From Himantopus leucocephalus (Eukaryota; Chordata; Aves; Charadriiformes; Recurvirostridae), in the NCBI GenBank assembly GCA_003993805.1, contig RSEF01000004.1:8798536-8862535 (forward strand): a stretch of 64,000 nt of DNA, read 5' to 3'. The translations under genes and the position numbers were made by a program. Positions within the stretch are counted from its first letter, which is position 1. Each line of letters opens with the position of its first letter. The notes below the pieces were generated by a model. The model was given only the letters and a program-made list of their open reading frames with translations, made no database searches and was not told the origin of the DNA. Below, piece by piece: positions 51,225 to 63,814 of this stretch.

Positions 51225-51817
51225 CAGGGTGTCATGGTTTCAGCTGGGATGGAGTTGACTTTCCTACTAGCAGATGGTATAGTGCTATGTTTTGGGTTTG
51301 GAATGGGAATACTGTTGATAGCACACTAATGATTTTGGTTGTTTCTAAGCAGTCGAGGCCTTTTCTGCTCCACATACTGCCCAGCCAGCGAGTAGGCTGG
51401 GAGTACACAAAAAGTTGGGAGGAGACACAGCCAGGACAACTGACTCCAACTCACCAAAAGGATATTCCATACCACGTGACATCATGCTCAGTATATAAAG
51501 CTGGGGGAAGAAGAAGGAAGGGGGGGATGTTTGGAGTGATGGCATTTTGTCTTCCAAGTAACCATTACACATGATGCAGCCCTGCTTTCCTGGAGTTGGC
51601 TGAACAGCTGCCTGCCCATGGGAAGTAGTGAATGAATTCCTTGTTTTGTTTTGCTTGTGTGCATGGCTTTGGTTTTACCTATTCAACTGTCTTTATCTCA
51701 GCCCATGGGCTTTCTTACTTTTACTCTTCTGATTCTCTTCCCGATTCCCCTGTCGGGGGAGGGAACGAGCGGCTGTGTGGTCCTAGTTGCTGGCTGGGGT
51801 TAAACCACGACACAGGG
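51225..51817 (+). mobile_element. Solo LTR of an avian endogenous retrovirus with 5-bp TSD
   Basis: The 583-bp LTR spans 51230-51812. It begins TGTCATGGTTT and ends AAACCACGACA, an 11-bp terminal inverted repeat with one mismatch that looks like CpG decay. It is bounded by the direct repeat CAGGG at 51225-51229 and 51813-51817. A five-base duplication is typical of ERVL-type integrases, so I infer that class. Within it lie a CACGTG E-box (51473-51478), a CRE-like TGACATCA (51477-51484) and a TATATAAA box (51492-51499), giving plus orientation. No gag, pol or env sequence adjoins it, so it is the product of LTR-LTR recombination. The 124-codon open frame inside it is incidental. Confidence 0.92.
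51492..51499 (+). promoter_or_regulatory. TATA box of the solo LTR
   Basis: TATATAAA about 260 bp into the LTR, just downstream of the E-box and CRE-like sites, is the expected U3 promoter element. Whether it is active is unknown. Confidence 0.6.
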
Positions 51818-54800
51818 ACAGACACTTCAGAAGTTGAACTACTTTAACCGTACAACCAGTTTATCTCTTTGTGAGCACACTTACAGTGTTTGGTGTGCGT
51901 TTTTTAGTTTCTGCTTAAAAAAAAAAAAAAGAGAAAGAGAAGTTCTGTGAACAACCATAACACGTTTATTGTGATTCATCGGTTATAGTGAATTCAGATT
52001 TAAAAGGGCTATGTGTGGATAGAGGAGGTGATGAACTTTGTTGCATTGACAATATGAATCCTAGCATTTTTTGAGATCTGTTTTTTTGACGTTACAGTCT
52101 TAGTGTTCTGCTGACATACTGGCCTTGTGTTTTCCTAGATTGCAAACAATTAAGAGAAAATCTATCATACATTACCATACTGGAGAGTCTGAGCTGCATC
52201 CAGAGTCTTGGACACATGTCTAGATCAGAAAACTTGCTGGAATAGCTGTTATTCTTCATGTGGACATGGAGGCGTTCAAGGACACATTGTTTTTTAAGGA
52301 GATATGAGACAAATTATTGGAAGATGAATCTGTAGAGTTACAAAATGCACAGAAACCATCTCTGGTACAGGAAATCCTTGATCCATAAATAGTTGGCCTG
52401 GTACGGTGGGAGTATAATCAAGCAAAGACGGCACCTCTGTTTCATCATCACTCCATATTTTTCTCAATTCCATTTCTCTTGTTCGTATCATTCATAGTTC
52501 TTAATTTAATACGGATTTAGTCAAACTGGTCATATGTACCCTTACTACAACCTGGCTACCAGCTGTACGAAGGCTTATTTTCTCTTATTTTTCATGCTAG
52601 ACATGACAACAACTCCTATTAATTGGAATACAATGTGCAGGAGAAGTACAGTTCTCCCATTTCCGAGAGGTTTACTTCCTTCAAAGAGATGGAATTTTGC
52701 TCTGTGAATATGGCTCATGCTGATGCACAAGAGCTGTGTACTCAGCAGATTTTTATGGCAAAATGTATAAGTAAAGCAGAGGAACATCTTCTGGAGAGAT
52801 TTCTTTCTTCACAGCGAGGGCTAGCACTTTTTCTGGCAAAAGGGAGGAAAGTATTCAAGTTAAACGGGGCACTACTTTTTCTTTACTAGTTCATTCTCAG
52901 AATGGAGGAATGGTTTTAACCTAAAATTTCCTTTGTTATTCCAAGGCACACACTTGGTACAGGAAATTTTAGTCCAGACTCCTAGAACTCGGGGAGCTTA
53001 TCAGCATTGAAAACAGGACCTTCAGTTGGAAACCCTGAGTCAAGAATTTCTAGAAGTTACCATCTCTGCAATACCCAGATGGGAACAAACACAGAGGAAT
53101 TAGAAGTGTGTGGTGTCAGCTGAGGTGTTTAGTGTCTCATGAATTGCAAATCTGAGCAGAATATTCCAAGTAAAACGTAGTTATTCTATTCCAAACTGGA
53201 AATTGTATTATTAATGAACCGCTTCCGGGCTTCCTGAGACCTTTATAGCTGTCTTGATACATTCTGGTTGAATATTATTGACTGCTACAAATTATCCTTT
53301 CTGTTATATTCCTCTTTGCTGTGAAGCACAAATTTAATGTTAGTGTGACACAGAAGGCAACTTTCTTTCCACGTCTGTTTTAGGATTTTCGGTTGTGAGT
53401 TGAAAAGATACTCCAAATTACTTATTGTTACACTCCAGTTATTCCTAAAAAGATGAGTGACAGAGAATGACATAATAGGGTTAGGTAGAAGTAAACAATT
53501 TTTTAAAACGTGAAAATAAAAGGAAACTGTACACCTATGAATGTTGTTGCTATTACATGGTTGTTGCTATGAAAATTGCTGTACTGTGATTATGTTTCCC
53601 CCTGACTAGCAATGGTTCAAGTGTGTACTCTTCAGGCAGGGCAATAGAGATAATTGAAGTCTTGATGATTATTCCATTGTGATTGGTAATGGAAATGCAA
53701 AGGAAATGACTGCTCTGTATGTCAGGAGGGGAGGAAAAAGACAAAAAGAGTAGAAAAAAATATAAGCATCTAGGAGAAAAATCAGAGGAAATTAACAGAT
53801 GAGGCACTTAAAGAGGGCTTACAGAAAGAATAAGAAAGGAAGCACAGCAGAAGGTTTGGGTGGGTTGAAGTGATTGGGCATGCTTTTGAGGGATGGGCTA
53901 GAACTAAGAAAGCAAACTGCTGAAAGCCCAATACTCGGAAGAAATCCAGCTACTTACAGCAGAAGGCTCCAGCCATTTATTCCAGTCCTCCTTTGCCTGT
54001 TTCTTAGCCAGCTCTCGATCTGTGAGAAAACTTTCCCATTTGTCTTATGGTATCTTTAGATTATTTAAGAGCCTTAAAGAAAGAAATTAACAAAGACAGG
54101 AAAAGGGAGAAATAAAGAGACTTGTTTAACAATGTAGAGGAGAATACAAATAGAGCCTAGGAAAGATCAGTGCTTGGACATAATCATTTTTTTGTGCTCA
54201 CATATAATTCTGGAAGCTGAGCAGTGATGTGGCAAAACTTATCAATGACACAAAATTTTCAAAGCAGCCAGATGAAGTGTGACTGTCAAAAGTCTCAGGT
54301 TTTGTGTTATCATCACTTTCAGTGCATAGGTCAGAAGCTTTCAGCTATCTGTTACTACCCAGGAAAGATCTTGGCACCGCTGTTCTTTATGCTATGAAGA
54401 GTAAGCTCAGGGCTTCATGATTACAAAATAATAATAACAATAAAAGTACTAGGGAATACTAGGAAATACACAAACAGAAAGGTTATCATTATGCCGTTTT
54501 CTAAAACTGCATCTCATCCACCACACAGTTAGAGTCCCCTCTTCTCATAAGAAAAGTTTAAACAGCATAGAGGTCTTCAGTGTGGAAGAGAGAGGAGGTA
54601 GATACAGAAAAGGGACATGAAATTCTGAATGTTGTGAAGATGTATAAGCAATAAACATCCACTGCTGAGTATAAGGACTATCCAGCAGCTGGTTTAAATG
54701 AACGACAGCAAAGTAGAATTTTTACCTATGATATCTCAGCAAGATGTTCAACAGGAGTCTGGAAATGAAGACAGGCAAAAGGAATTGTGCAAATTAACAT

Positions 54801-57800
54801 TAGAAAGATTTCTCAAATTCTGTTAAACATAATGCTACAATCCCTGGCTTGGGAACCAAGAAGATATCACTCAACTTGCTGTATTCTTACAGACTGCCTC
54901 CTGGAAGATAATGGTCAGAGGTGGCTCTTGGTGATTCAGTTAATCTCCTCCACTTAAAGAATTGAGGTGAAAAAAAAATGAAGGAAGATGGAAGAAAAAA
55001 ACCCCCGTCCTAGTTCATGAATCTAGCAAAAGAAGGGAATTCTGTCTTTCTAAATATTACTGTCACAGATGCCATTGTTTCTTCCAGGTTAAGGTGAGCA
55101 GAATGGGAGGATGTTATAGCTAGGTAGTGTATTTCTTAATGATCTGCATTCTTGCAGGTGGTGGGAGACAAGAAACTTGAGCCTCCTTCAGCTTGGAACG
55201 GTTACACCCAGACCTGCAGTGCAGATGGGTTGGGGAGGACATCCATCTGGCCTCTCTCCTTTCTTTAGAGAGAGTAGATGGGGAAACACTTCTTGCAAGA
55301 GCAAAGGGTGCCTAAACCACTGAATGACCCTGCTTGCCCTTTTTACAGATCTAGGCTGCTGGGGAGCGGTGGAAAATGGGTTTTGGAATCAGGAGGGAGG
55401 AAAGGGAAACAACCTGCTCTCTAATACTTCTGACAGCTTCAGGAGGCTGGGTTTTGCATCAGGTCTTAGCAAATACAGGCAGGTACCTTTGCTTGATCAC
55501 GTAGCATGTACTTCCTTGGTTCATAGCAACATAGCATACTTCCTTGGTTCCCCTGAATCCTGGACATAGTCAGATACTGCTGCTGAGGTCAGGCCATCCT
55601 GATATGACAGAGCAAGAGGGAGGCTATGACACACAAGCATCAAATTCATTTCCTGAATGTGGAGGGAGGGTATTTGCTCATTCATAAAACACAATAAAAA
55701 ACTAGGTTACTCACAAGGTGAGTAAGCGGTCTGCTGTGCCAAAGTCTGATGGGGGGGGGTGGGGGAATGGGGTACAGGGTGTAAGGAAGCAAACTGCATA
55801 AAGGGTAGCAAGAGGGAGGGACAGGTTTAAAGCACACAAATACAGATCAGCAGGCAGAACTAATGTGGCTAGGTCTGAAATGTGTTTTTTTGGCTGTTTC
55901 AGTAGCAGGTCGTCCCTGCGACGGCTTTCTACAGCTGAAGAATAGCAGCCTAGTGCCTCAGGCTAGGTGCCTGCTGAGCGGCTATGGATGCAGGAGATGA
56001 GCAATGACTTTGCACATCTCCATGCAGAGAGCTCCTTTCTGATGTTTTCTTGGTAATCTGTGTCTTTCTGCACAGCCACTGAGATTCATTCGTGGAGGGA
56101 GAGTTTTGATATTTGCAAGAATATAGCAACATGTTTTTTATAAAAGTAATTTGTTTTTCTGTGCTGGTTCTATGCATATACTCTCAATTAGTGCTGTAAA
56201 GACAAGTAAGCATGTACAAGAACATACTTAGGTTTTCTTTTGTTTAGCGAAATTTGCAGTGCAAAGTAGAAATAACATCTTAAAAAGAGTATCTGGTAGT
56301 GAAAGCTGTTGTGAAGCTGAAAAAGGAATGGAATTGGAAGCAATAAAATTCTCACTAGTTTTCACAGAGGAGAAAGGGATATGAAAAATAATCAATGAAA
56401 ACATGTTACACTTCTTAAGAGTATTGTTTTTTCTCATCAAAAGCCAAATTGTGGCTCATCTAATGAGTGAAGAATGCTCAGTTTCTCATTCTCTTGCTTG
56501 TGTGCTGTGTATTATCATCTAACACATCCAGGAGAAACAATCTGATGGCACATTAGGTAGTGTGGACCAGTTTCTCCTATGTCAACAGCACAGTACTTAG
56601 TGGCTGTTCATGTGCTTTCCTGTTTCTGCTTTCCCAGCTGTGATTAACTTGGGAACTTGAGTGAAATCCCTGATTTTGCAGACTGCTGAAAGGGGACAGC
56701 AGGAGAGCCATTGTAGCCTTCTACGTAGTTGTAGAAGGCTTTGTTTCCTTCCTCTCTTCTATTTCCAATCTGCTGAGGTAGGTAGAAACCTGTCTGCTCC
56801 CTTGTCTGTGATGAGAGCTCTGTTTCTGAGCTATCAATTAACTTTGCGCTGTGCTGGCCTGTGGCCTTCTCCCCTTCCTGTGAGAGCTTCCTGGCAGTCA
56901 CCCAGGTCCTGCTGCAGTCTTATCAGTGGCATTTCTATTCCTCTTGCCTATGGGGCATTTCAGATGAGTTCAAGGGAGAAATGTGAACAGAGAAATGAAT
57001 ACTGAGCTGGTTAGAGAGACTGTGGGTGCTTAAGTGAACGTGAGGCCTCTTTGGAGCAGAAAATTTCCATTGGCCTTGCTGAGCAGACTTTGGCATTTTG
57101 TGTGTGTGTATGCTATGGAAAACTGATGGTGATAGTCTCTGTTGAAAAATAGCTCAGAATCGGTCCAGAGCATATGTGAACATACTGTCTCTAAGCAATT
57201 AAATCAGTGCTCATATGTTCTTTTTATGACAAGCAAATTTGTAAATATTGGTAGTCTATTATGAAACAGTTTCAGGGAAGAAAGACAGGCTGGCATAAGT
57301 TTCTTTCCGTTTCACTGGCAGAAATAATTAAACATTAATTTAAATTTAAATTATTCATAGTTATAGTTTCTACAGAATTGCTTGGGGCATTATTTAGCCT
57401 TTAAAGATGTTTAATGTTTTCTTCTTTATTTGATATAAGATTCATATATTACTGTAAAATAACGAGTAATTAGTTTTGCTTATGGGCTATCCCTTAAACA
57501 GTATATTTGAAATTAATGTTGACTAGTATTATAGCAATGGTTATAGCAGTACATGCAAACTGCACAGAACTCTAGCTAAACTTGGTAAAATTATCCAATA
57601 TAAAGAGCTGATAATCTTCAATGGTATTTAAAAACCCATGTAGTTATGAGCAACTTAATGTTGATGCCAGATACACAAAACAAGGTGAAGTTTAAGAAAA
57701 CCTCAACAACTGAGCATGTTGTTGCCCTCAAGCATGGTTACTTAATCATGCAAAACTGGCATAAAACCCCTCCAGAATGGAATGATGATGATGTGCAGTC

Positions 57801-58256
57801 ATTCTGATCCAGGGTGCAGTGCAAGGTAGGAGATAGTGGACAGATTGCTGGTGGTAATCTGCAGATGAAGCACACTGAGTCGGTAACATTTGCTATCTAA
57901 ATGCCTTTCAACATTTTGTGTGATGGAGGAAGTCAAATTTCCTTCTTCTGATTCTACAGATTTGAAAATTGAAACAGAGGGCTAAAGTGAGTTGTATGCC
58001 AGGCACTGGAAAAAGAAAACAAGTTTTGTAGTCCCACAGAAGAAATTTCATCCAAAAGCTGCTGAAGAACAACTTCTTAATTTGTGGAGAAAAATGTTAA
58101 TTGCATTACTAATTAGTTATAATTAAAAATAATTTTTTTCCTCCTTTTCAAGTAGCTCATACTTCGTTTGCTGCTCCAGGATAATGCTGTCCCAACTCTG
58201 TCCTGAGCTGTTTGGTACCCTGACAATTTCATTTAATATAATTCCTTACTCTTATT
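51818..58256. other. Non-coding DNA
   Basis: No gene recognised over about 6.4 kb. It contains a short imperfect duplication at 55502-55549 (ACTTCCTTGGTT twice), an (AAT)n-like run near 54427-54443, the G-rich tract at 55751-55779, and an AT-rich TTTAAATTTAAATT block near 57338-57352. A 114-codon plus-strand open frame (56661-57005) overlaps an 85-codon minus-strand frame and has no known motif. Confidence 0.5.
55751..55779 (+). repeat. G-quadruplex-competent G tract
   Basis: G9-T-G5-AAT-G4-TACA-GGG gives four G-runs of at least three separated by loops of one, three and four bases, satisfying the usual quadruplex pattern on the plus strand. Homopolymer length may be uncertain in assembly. 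Confidence 0.65.
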
Positions 58257-58298
58257 ATTCCTCTCTCTATATATATTCCTATATATATATATTATTCC
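58257..58298 (+). repeat. (CT)n(AT)n microsatellite
   Basis: A CTCTCTCT run followed by two (TA)n blocks separated by ATTCC. A compound dinucleotide microsatellite. Confidence 0.85.
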
Positions 58299-61200
58299 TA
58301 TCCTCCATCCCGTGTCTTGTTCTCCTGAGCCACACAACCTAATGCGCTCCTCTGGGACCAGTTGGGAGACTTTGCAGTGCTGGTTCTTGCAATATTTGTT
58401 CTCCTTAAAGACCGAAACAAACAAAGCTCATAAAGGTCAAACAAACCAGAAAGGAATTAGCAGAATATTCAGAAAGCACCTAAAAATTAGTCACATTCAA
58501 TTATGTCTCCTTCTTGTGGAACCTGCTTATTTACTGTTTTTATTTAGCTGTACTTTGGACATAGTTCTCTAGGTGTCCTCTTCATGTGTGCAATTCCTAC
58601 TTAGGATAGAAACCTTGTTTGCCTGATTCTCCTCTGTGGTGTTCTGGAGGCTGTTCTGCCCACCGCTGGTACTGTGTATTACACCAGTGGCATTTTCTGC
58701 TCCATTGTGCTTGAGCTGACAGGTGCTATTTAGAGTCTGCTAAAAGTCTGAGGCATCAGCTACGCTTTCAAAAGTAGAGCTTATAAATATTTCAAAACTT
58801 CTTGATCTTCCAGAATTATTATTAGCATCCAATGGCACCCTTAGAGACTACCCCAGAGGAATATTTTGTTACAATTTGACTGCAGTTCCTTCCCCATCTT
58901 CCCCTTCAAATCAACAAAACAACTTTTTTAGAAGAAAGTTCTTCATTGATCTCCTTTGCTAGTGAGTCATACTATGTAGCAGTTAGTAGCGGTTTTTAAA
59001 CTAACACATCAGACAGACTATAATTCTGTGATAATTTCCAGCCTTCAGTTTTCCCAGGAATAGTCTCATTCATGTCCAAACGAGTGTGTCCTATATTACT
59101 GAAATCTTTGATATGCCGAGACAGAGTAAATCACAGGGGTCAAACTAAGAATGTTAAATAGGGTACCAAATATAAAAAGAAATGGAGCTGTTCTATAAAT
59201 GGATTTCAATGGGAGGAAAAAAAATCAATATCCCCTCCATCCATATGTTTTGTAGGAGCAGTGATAGATAATAAAAATATATAAGAACACAACATGTATT
59301 GCAGTCTTTTAAGTATTTTAACCTGTTATTATCTTTTTCCCCTCTATTTGTAGAAGTTCCATGTTTTAACTGGCAATTGACCTGTTATCAGACTCCTTTG
59401 TATTTTATTCTATCTTGTAAATTGGAAGCTTAGTACTTAAGCAGATCTTACAACTTCTCATGGCATTTTTCTTTTGATAGGTGGAATCAGAGGCAACTCT
59501 CCCCATTATTTCTGTGGCTTTGGATTCCTAAAGATGGTGAAAGGCATTCATATGTTATCCTGAGTGGAATAGTAGTAATGGTGATGATGATAATGATGTA
59601 ACACATAAAACAATAATAATTAAAACCAACCCTGCCAGTGACGTACCTCTTTCAAAGCAAACTTCTTGGACTGCTTCAAGTACTGTATTCCTCTGCTTGT
59701 TTTTTTCCGAATCTTGCAAAAGCTTAGTTCATATATAATGAAGCTTGTCTATATAAACATCCTTTATTGGTACTCTCAGCTATTTACTGACAGCAATCCT
59801 TTTCCCCTTAAAAGCCTCATTTCAAAGAATTCCTTCATAAAATATACAATGATGTTACTTAAAGTGTTAATAACTCTTGGTTACATTGTTGTCTGCATTG
59901 TGGGATCAAGGTGTACGAGCTTTGTTCTCTCTTTCACTCTCAAGTCTTAATTACGGGGGGCCACCCTTCTTTTTGAGTTGATAGCTTTTCCACTATTAAC
60001 TGTTAAGCGTATACAAGGGCCAATGAATAATCGGAAACTGGAAAAGGGAGCTGGTCAGTGGAAGGCTTCATAGCACTAGATCAAAATGGAATTGTCTTAC
60101 ATGAAGGCTGAAGCCTGATCTAACCCTAACTCTTGCTGTGGAAAGAGGAGCAAGGATATGAGTCACGCAGAGCTTGTTTGTTTCTACTGCTGGGAATAGG
60201 GGAGGAAGGTTGAAGATGGTTACTTTTCCTGGGAGTAGCTAGCTTGATTCTGGCAATGGCTGTTGTTCCACTAACTATTCCAAAATGAAGACCTGCGTAT
60301 GCAAGCGAATGTCTTAGTTTCAGAAGTGCAGTATACCTAGCAACTCCCTCTAGAGTAAAATGACTGGTGGGCAACATAAAAAGTTTTCAGGTAGCTCTGC
60401 AGCATATTACATGGTCTTGCTGATTTGATTTTAATTTCAAATACTTTTCTTTCCTGCTCTTGCTGCTATTTAAATAAGAAAGACAGTAATTTATACTTGA
60501 TCTTTTTACCATTGACAGGTTTTGATAATGTCAAATGCTCACGGAAAATTTAAATGCATAACTAAAGCTTTTAACATTATGATCCTGACTGCTCAATATT
60601 ATAATCATCTGACCCAACTATTTTTATTAGAAAACAAGTGCAAATATCTAAATGGAAAATGCAGACTAGTTTGCAGAACTGGGTCTTGCTTCACAAAGAT
60701 CACTTTTAAGGAGTGCTAGTCAAATGGAAGCAAATTTCACTTAAATAATTTTCTGCTCTGGGGAGAATAAAAACATTTATATTGGCAACTTAATTTGCAA
60801 CTTTTAAACTACATTTAATGTACTCTTCCCCCACATAATTACTGCTCAAATGTTGAAAGGCAGTGTACAGAAAGCCATCTAACTTGCTAATAAGAATTGA
60901 ATTTTGTATAAACTGTAAATAGAACATGAATGCTACTTTAAACTTGTTCACTAGCGTAGTTTCAGATAAAATCAGCTTTCTTACTATCTCTATCTTCAAA
61001 TTCTCAAAACTAAATCTGTTGTAAAACATAGATCTGTTAAAGGGCAGTAGGATAGATACACACTGTGAGGTTCTTCTGCTCAAATATTTGGATAGGCCTA
61101 TCTTGGAAAAGGGAAACAAAACCAAAACGTCTTTCTTTTCAATGGTCATTTGCTGTTGTCCTTTATTTCTCAAGCGTTGCTGTGAGGGGAACTACTTAAA

Positions 61201-63747
61201 ACCTTAAACGTACCCTGTTTTTAGGGACATTCTAGACGACTTACTGCATTATTATTATCATAGATGATGCACGCTGCTACATAACAAGCAGCAGTGATAC
61301 AGTATAAGCACAGGGTTTTGTCTGGGTCACTAGACATGGGGCAGCAAAAATATCTGGTATAGGCAGTGTGTAGTCCTTGAATAGTCTAAGGGCAGCTGCT
61401 GCTGTTTCTGCAACGTGCAGAAAGGTGGATAATGCTTCCTCCAATTGCCACAGCAGCGTGCTTCAGCTCTCTAGGGCTTTACTGTTATTCACTGTCACGC
61501 TTCCACCCTTTTCCGAGGCAGAATTAGCCTGCTTTAATCTCCTCCTCAAGGAGGATTCTTGTTCTGGGCACACAGCTATGGAAAAACATTAACAAAAAAA
61601 CCTCTAAGGAATTGCACTCTGAATGCCTGGAAAAATTCAGTGTGAGACATGGCTAGTGATTAGAAATGTCATATCTGGCACAGACTATGGGATTTCTCCA
61701 TCTCTCAGCTTCCCTCTTCAAGAGCACAGGCAGGTTCACATCAGCATTCGCATAATTGTGTCTTAACTGCTGCTTCTTCTTAGTATAAGGAGTTCAAAAC
61801 GTGTTTTCCTTACCAGCCTTCTCAGTGGACGCTCCTGTGGTAATAGGATCTGGGGGCCTCGACATTATGAATTAGTCTCCCCCTACAATATCTTAATAAA
61901 CAGAAGATACCAACTCGGTATCAAGAATTTCATTAGCTTCTTTCCCCTGGTGCATTCTCTCTTTCTCTCTCTTTTTCACTCTTCAGCCTTAGGAAAAGAT
62001 TACATAGGTTTTGTTAATATTTACAAATATGTTGATTGGTAGTAAAACAAAAACTGGCCACAAAATCTTGTCGTCTTGGCAGAAAGGCTAATATGGAAAA
62101 TTCAACCAGGTTTAGGCAGGATTCTGCTAAACTTCCCCCTGCAACCTAGCAAGATATTAAATATATCCCAGTTAGCAAACATTTTTCTAATATTGCCATA
62201 ATTTGGAAAGAAAATGTAGCAATGTAAGGGATGGCAGGTAACTGCAGGAACCTCTACAGAGAGAAACTGAGTAAGGTCCCTGCTGCTGTCTTCCTTTTGG
62301 CCCCTGTGCTCCTTTGTCATGGGTGAGTAAAATGAGCGTTTCTGTTGCATCTATTGGCTTTGGTCAGAAATACACATTATCATACTCTGATGCTGTCTGC
62401 TTCTAGTTAAGATATCTGTCCTGCTGTCTGAAGGACTTCACTTCTCTCAGCATGCTCACTCCCCTCTTTTTTTTTTTCTCCTGTTTCAGGGACGTAGACT
62501 TGTATCAGCAATATTTGAAGCAAGTTGTATATTTTAGAGAATAATAAACTATGATATGAGATGAGATGAAGATTACAGTAATTGCACAATATTTTGTTAT
62601 GTTCTACATACTTACCTAGGAGGTGCATCTCTGAGTAGTACCAGTTAATATTGTGATGTGGTAATATAATCAAGATCTTGTTTCTTTTCACAGTTCATTA
62701 TTTCAGTAGTTCTTGGGAAAGATTCCTCAACTTGTGAATAATTGCTCTTTTTTTTTTTTTCCACTCAAATTTACTTCTTTACTTGTACTTGAATGAATTA
62801 GTGAGATTTTCAGTGGAAGACATTATGGATATAGAATATTTTTTTTGTAAATAGGATCAAATATGAACATATTATCCTTATTTTCTTTCCTGTAGTTAAC
62901 TAGATGAACTTACTGGGAACTGGAGAAGGTCAATGACTGAATGTTAGATCTCTGGTTATTGTCAAAGGCACAACCATAAAGTATGTAACTCTTGCCTCTA
63001 TAAAATTTCTGTGAACTGTAATGAATACTGAGAATGTGCAGAGCAGCAGAATCAGTCAACAGCTATTTGCATCAGGTAAGAAAATGTTAATTTGTTAGAT
63101 TTTTGCAATCACACATAACCAGATATCTTTGCTAAAAATAAAAGCTTCTTAATTAAGCATATTTCAAAAACAGAGCTTTGGAAATTGAGTAGTCTAGTGC
63201 AGCTGCTTAGAAGTGTCATAAGAAAATATAAGAGAGTAACTTCATGCTTTCACATAACAGGGCATTTTTATCACCAGAGGGCACTAGCCTTCCAGGCTAA
63301 GATTAAACTATTGTTAGGTGTTTTTCCATCTTGGGAGCTTTTTTAATTTAAGAAAAGGGATTTTAGGCAATAGTCAGTTTTTACTTTTTCTTGCTTACAT
63401 ACTCATTTAAATAAATACTTTCTGATCACGTCCTTTCCCTTAAGTTTTTTATATGTACATAGGAAGAACATCCACACTGATGTTAAACTAATTTTTAGAA
63501 ACCCCAAATGATTTGTGGAAAACGCAATATGTAAATGTTGTTGTACACTGGCAGATACCTCTCTGTTGCAGTCCACCTGCTATTATAGGAACAGACCCAC
63601 TTTTGAAAAAAATGCAGAGTATTCCTTTCTGTGTCCCTCCAAAGGGGTTCCTTAGTCTGCTGGTCTGTTTTAATTCTCTCCCACCAACCAGTGCTTCAGT
63701 AACAGCCAGTGGAGGTGGCTTGCAGGCCGTGCTGACCACACCACAGC
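58299..63747. other. Non-coding DNA
   Basis: No gene or known mobile element recognised. A (GAT)n-like run lies near 59577-59600 and T-runs near 62467-62479 and 62749-62761. Minus-strand open frames of 127 (60790-61173) and 94 codons (62407-62691) are Phe/Lys/Ile-rich, without motifs, as expected of AT-rich DNA. A promoter-like cluster at 62999-63077 is listed separately. Confidence 0.5.
62999..63077 (+). promoter_or_regulatory. TATA box, octamer and strong splice donor cluster (speculative first exon)
   Basis: TATAAAAT (62999-63006) is followed about 60 bp later by a perfect octamer ATTTGCAT (63065-63072) and then a near-consensus donor CAG|GTAAGA at 63075/63076. The spacing would allow a short first exon of roughly 40-45 bp starting near 63030 on the plus strand, the direction suggested by the T/G excess of this half. 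Any of these strings can occur by chance, and no downstream exon is identified. Confidence 0.18.
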
Positions 63748-63814
63748 ATGAAGCGTTCCTCTTTGCTGGTGGCTCCTGCTNATGAAGCGTTCCTCTTTGC
63801 TGGTGGCTCCTGCT
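63748..63814 (+). repeat. Direct duplication flanking single-N gap 63781 (probable assembly artefact)
   Basis: Two identical 33-bp copies (63748-63780 and 63782-63814, ATGAAGCGTTCC to GGTGGCTCCTGCT) flank an N at 63781. The minus-strand open frame of 126 codons (63488-63868) and the plus-strand frame ending at the N run through this junction, so their lengths are not reliable. Confidence 0.9.

Noticed and set aside
51200..51574. 124-codon plus-strand open frame
   Set aside because: It begins in flanking DNA and lies mostly inside the solo LTR, which is non-coding regulatory sequence.
55502..55549. Repeated ACTTCCTTGGTT as a transposon target duplication
   Set aside because: The copies are only about 30 bp apart with no element between them; simple local duplication is enough.
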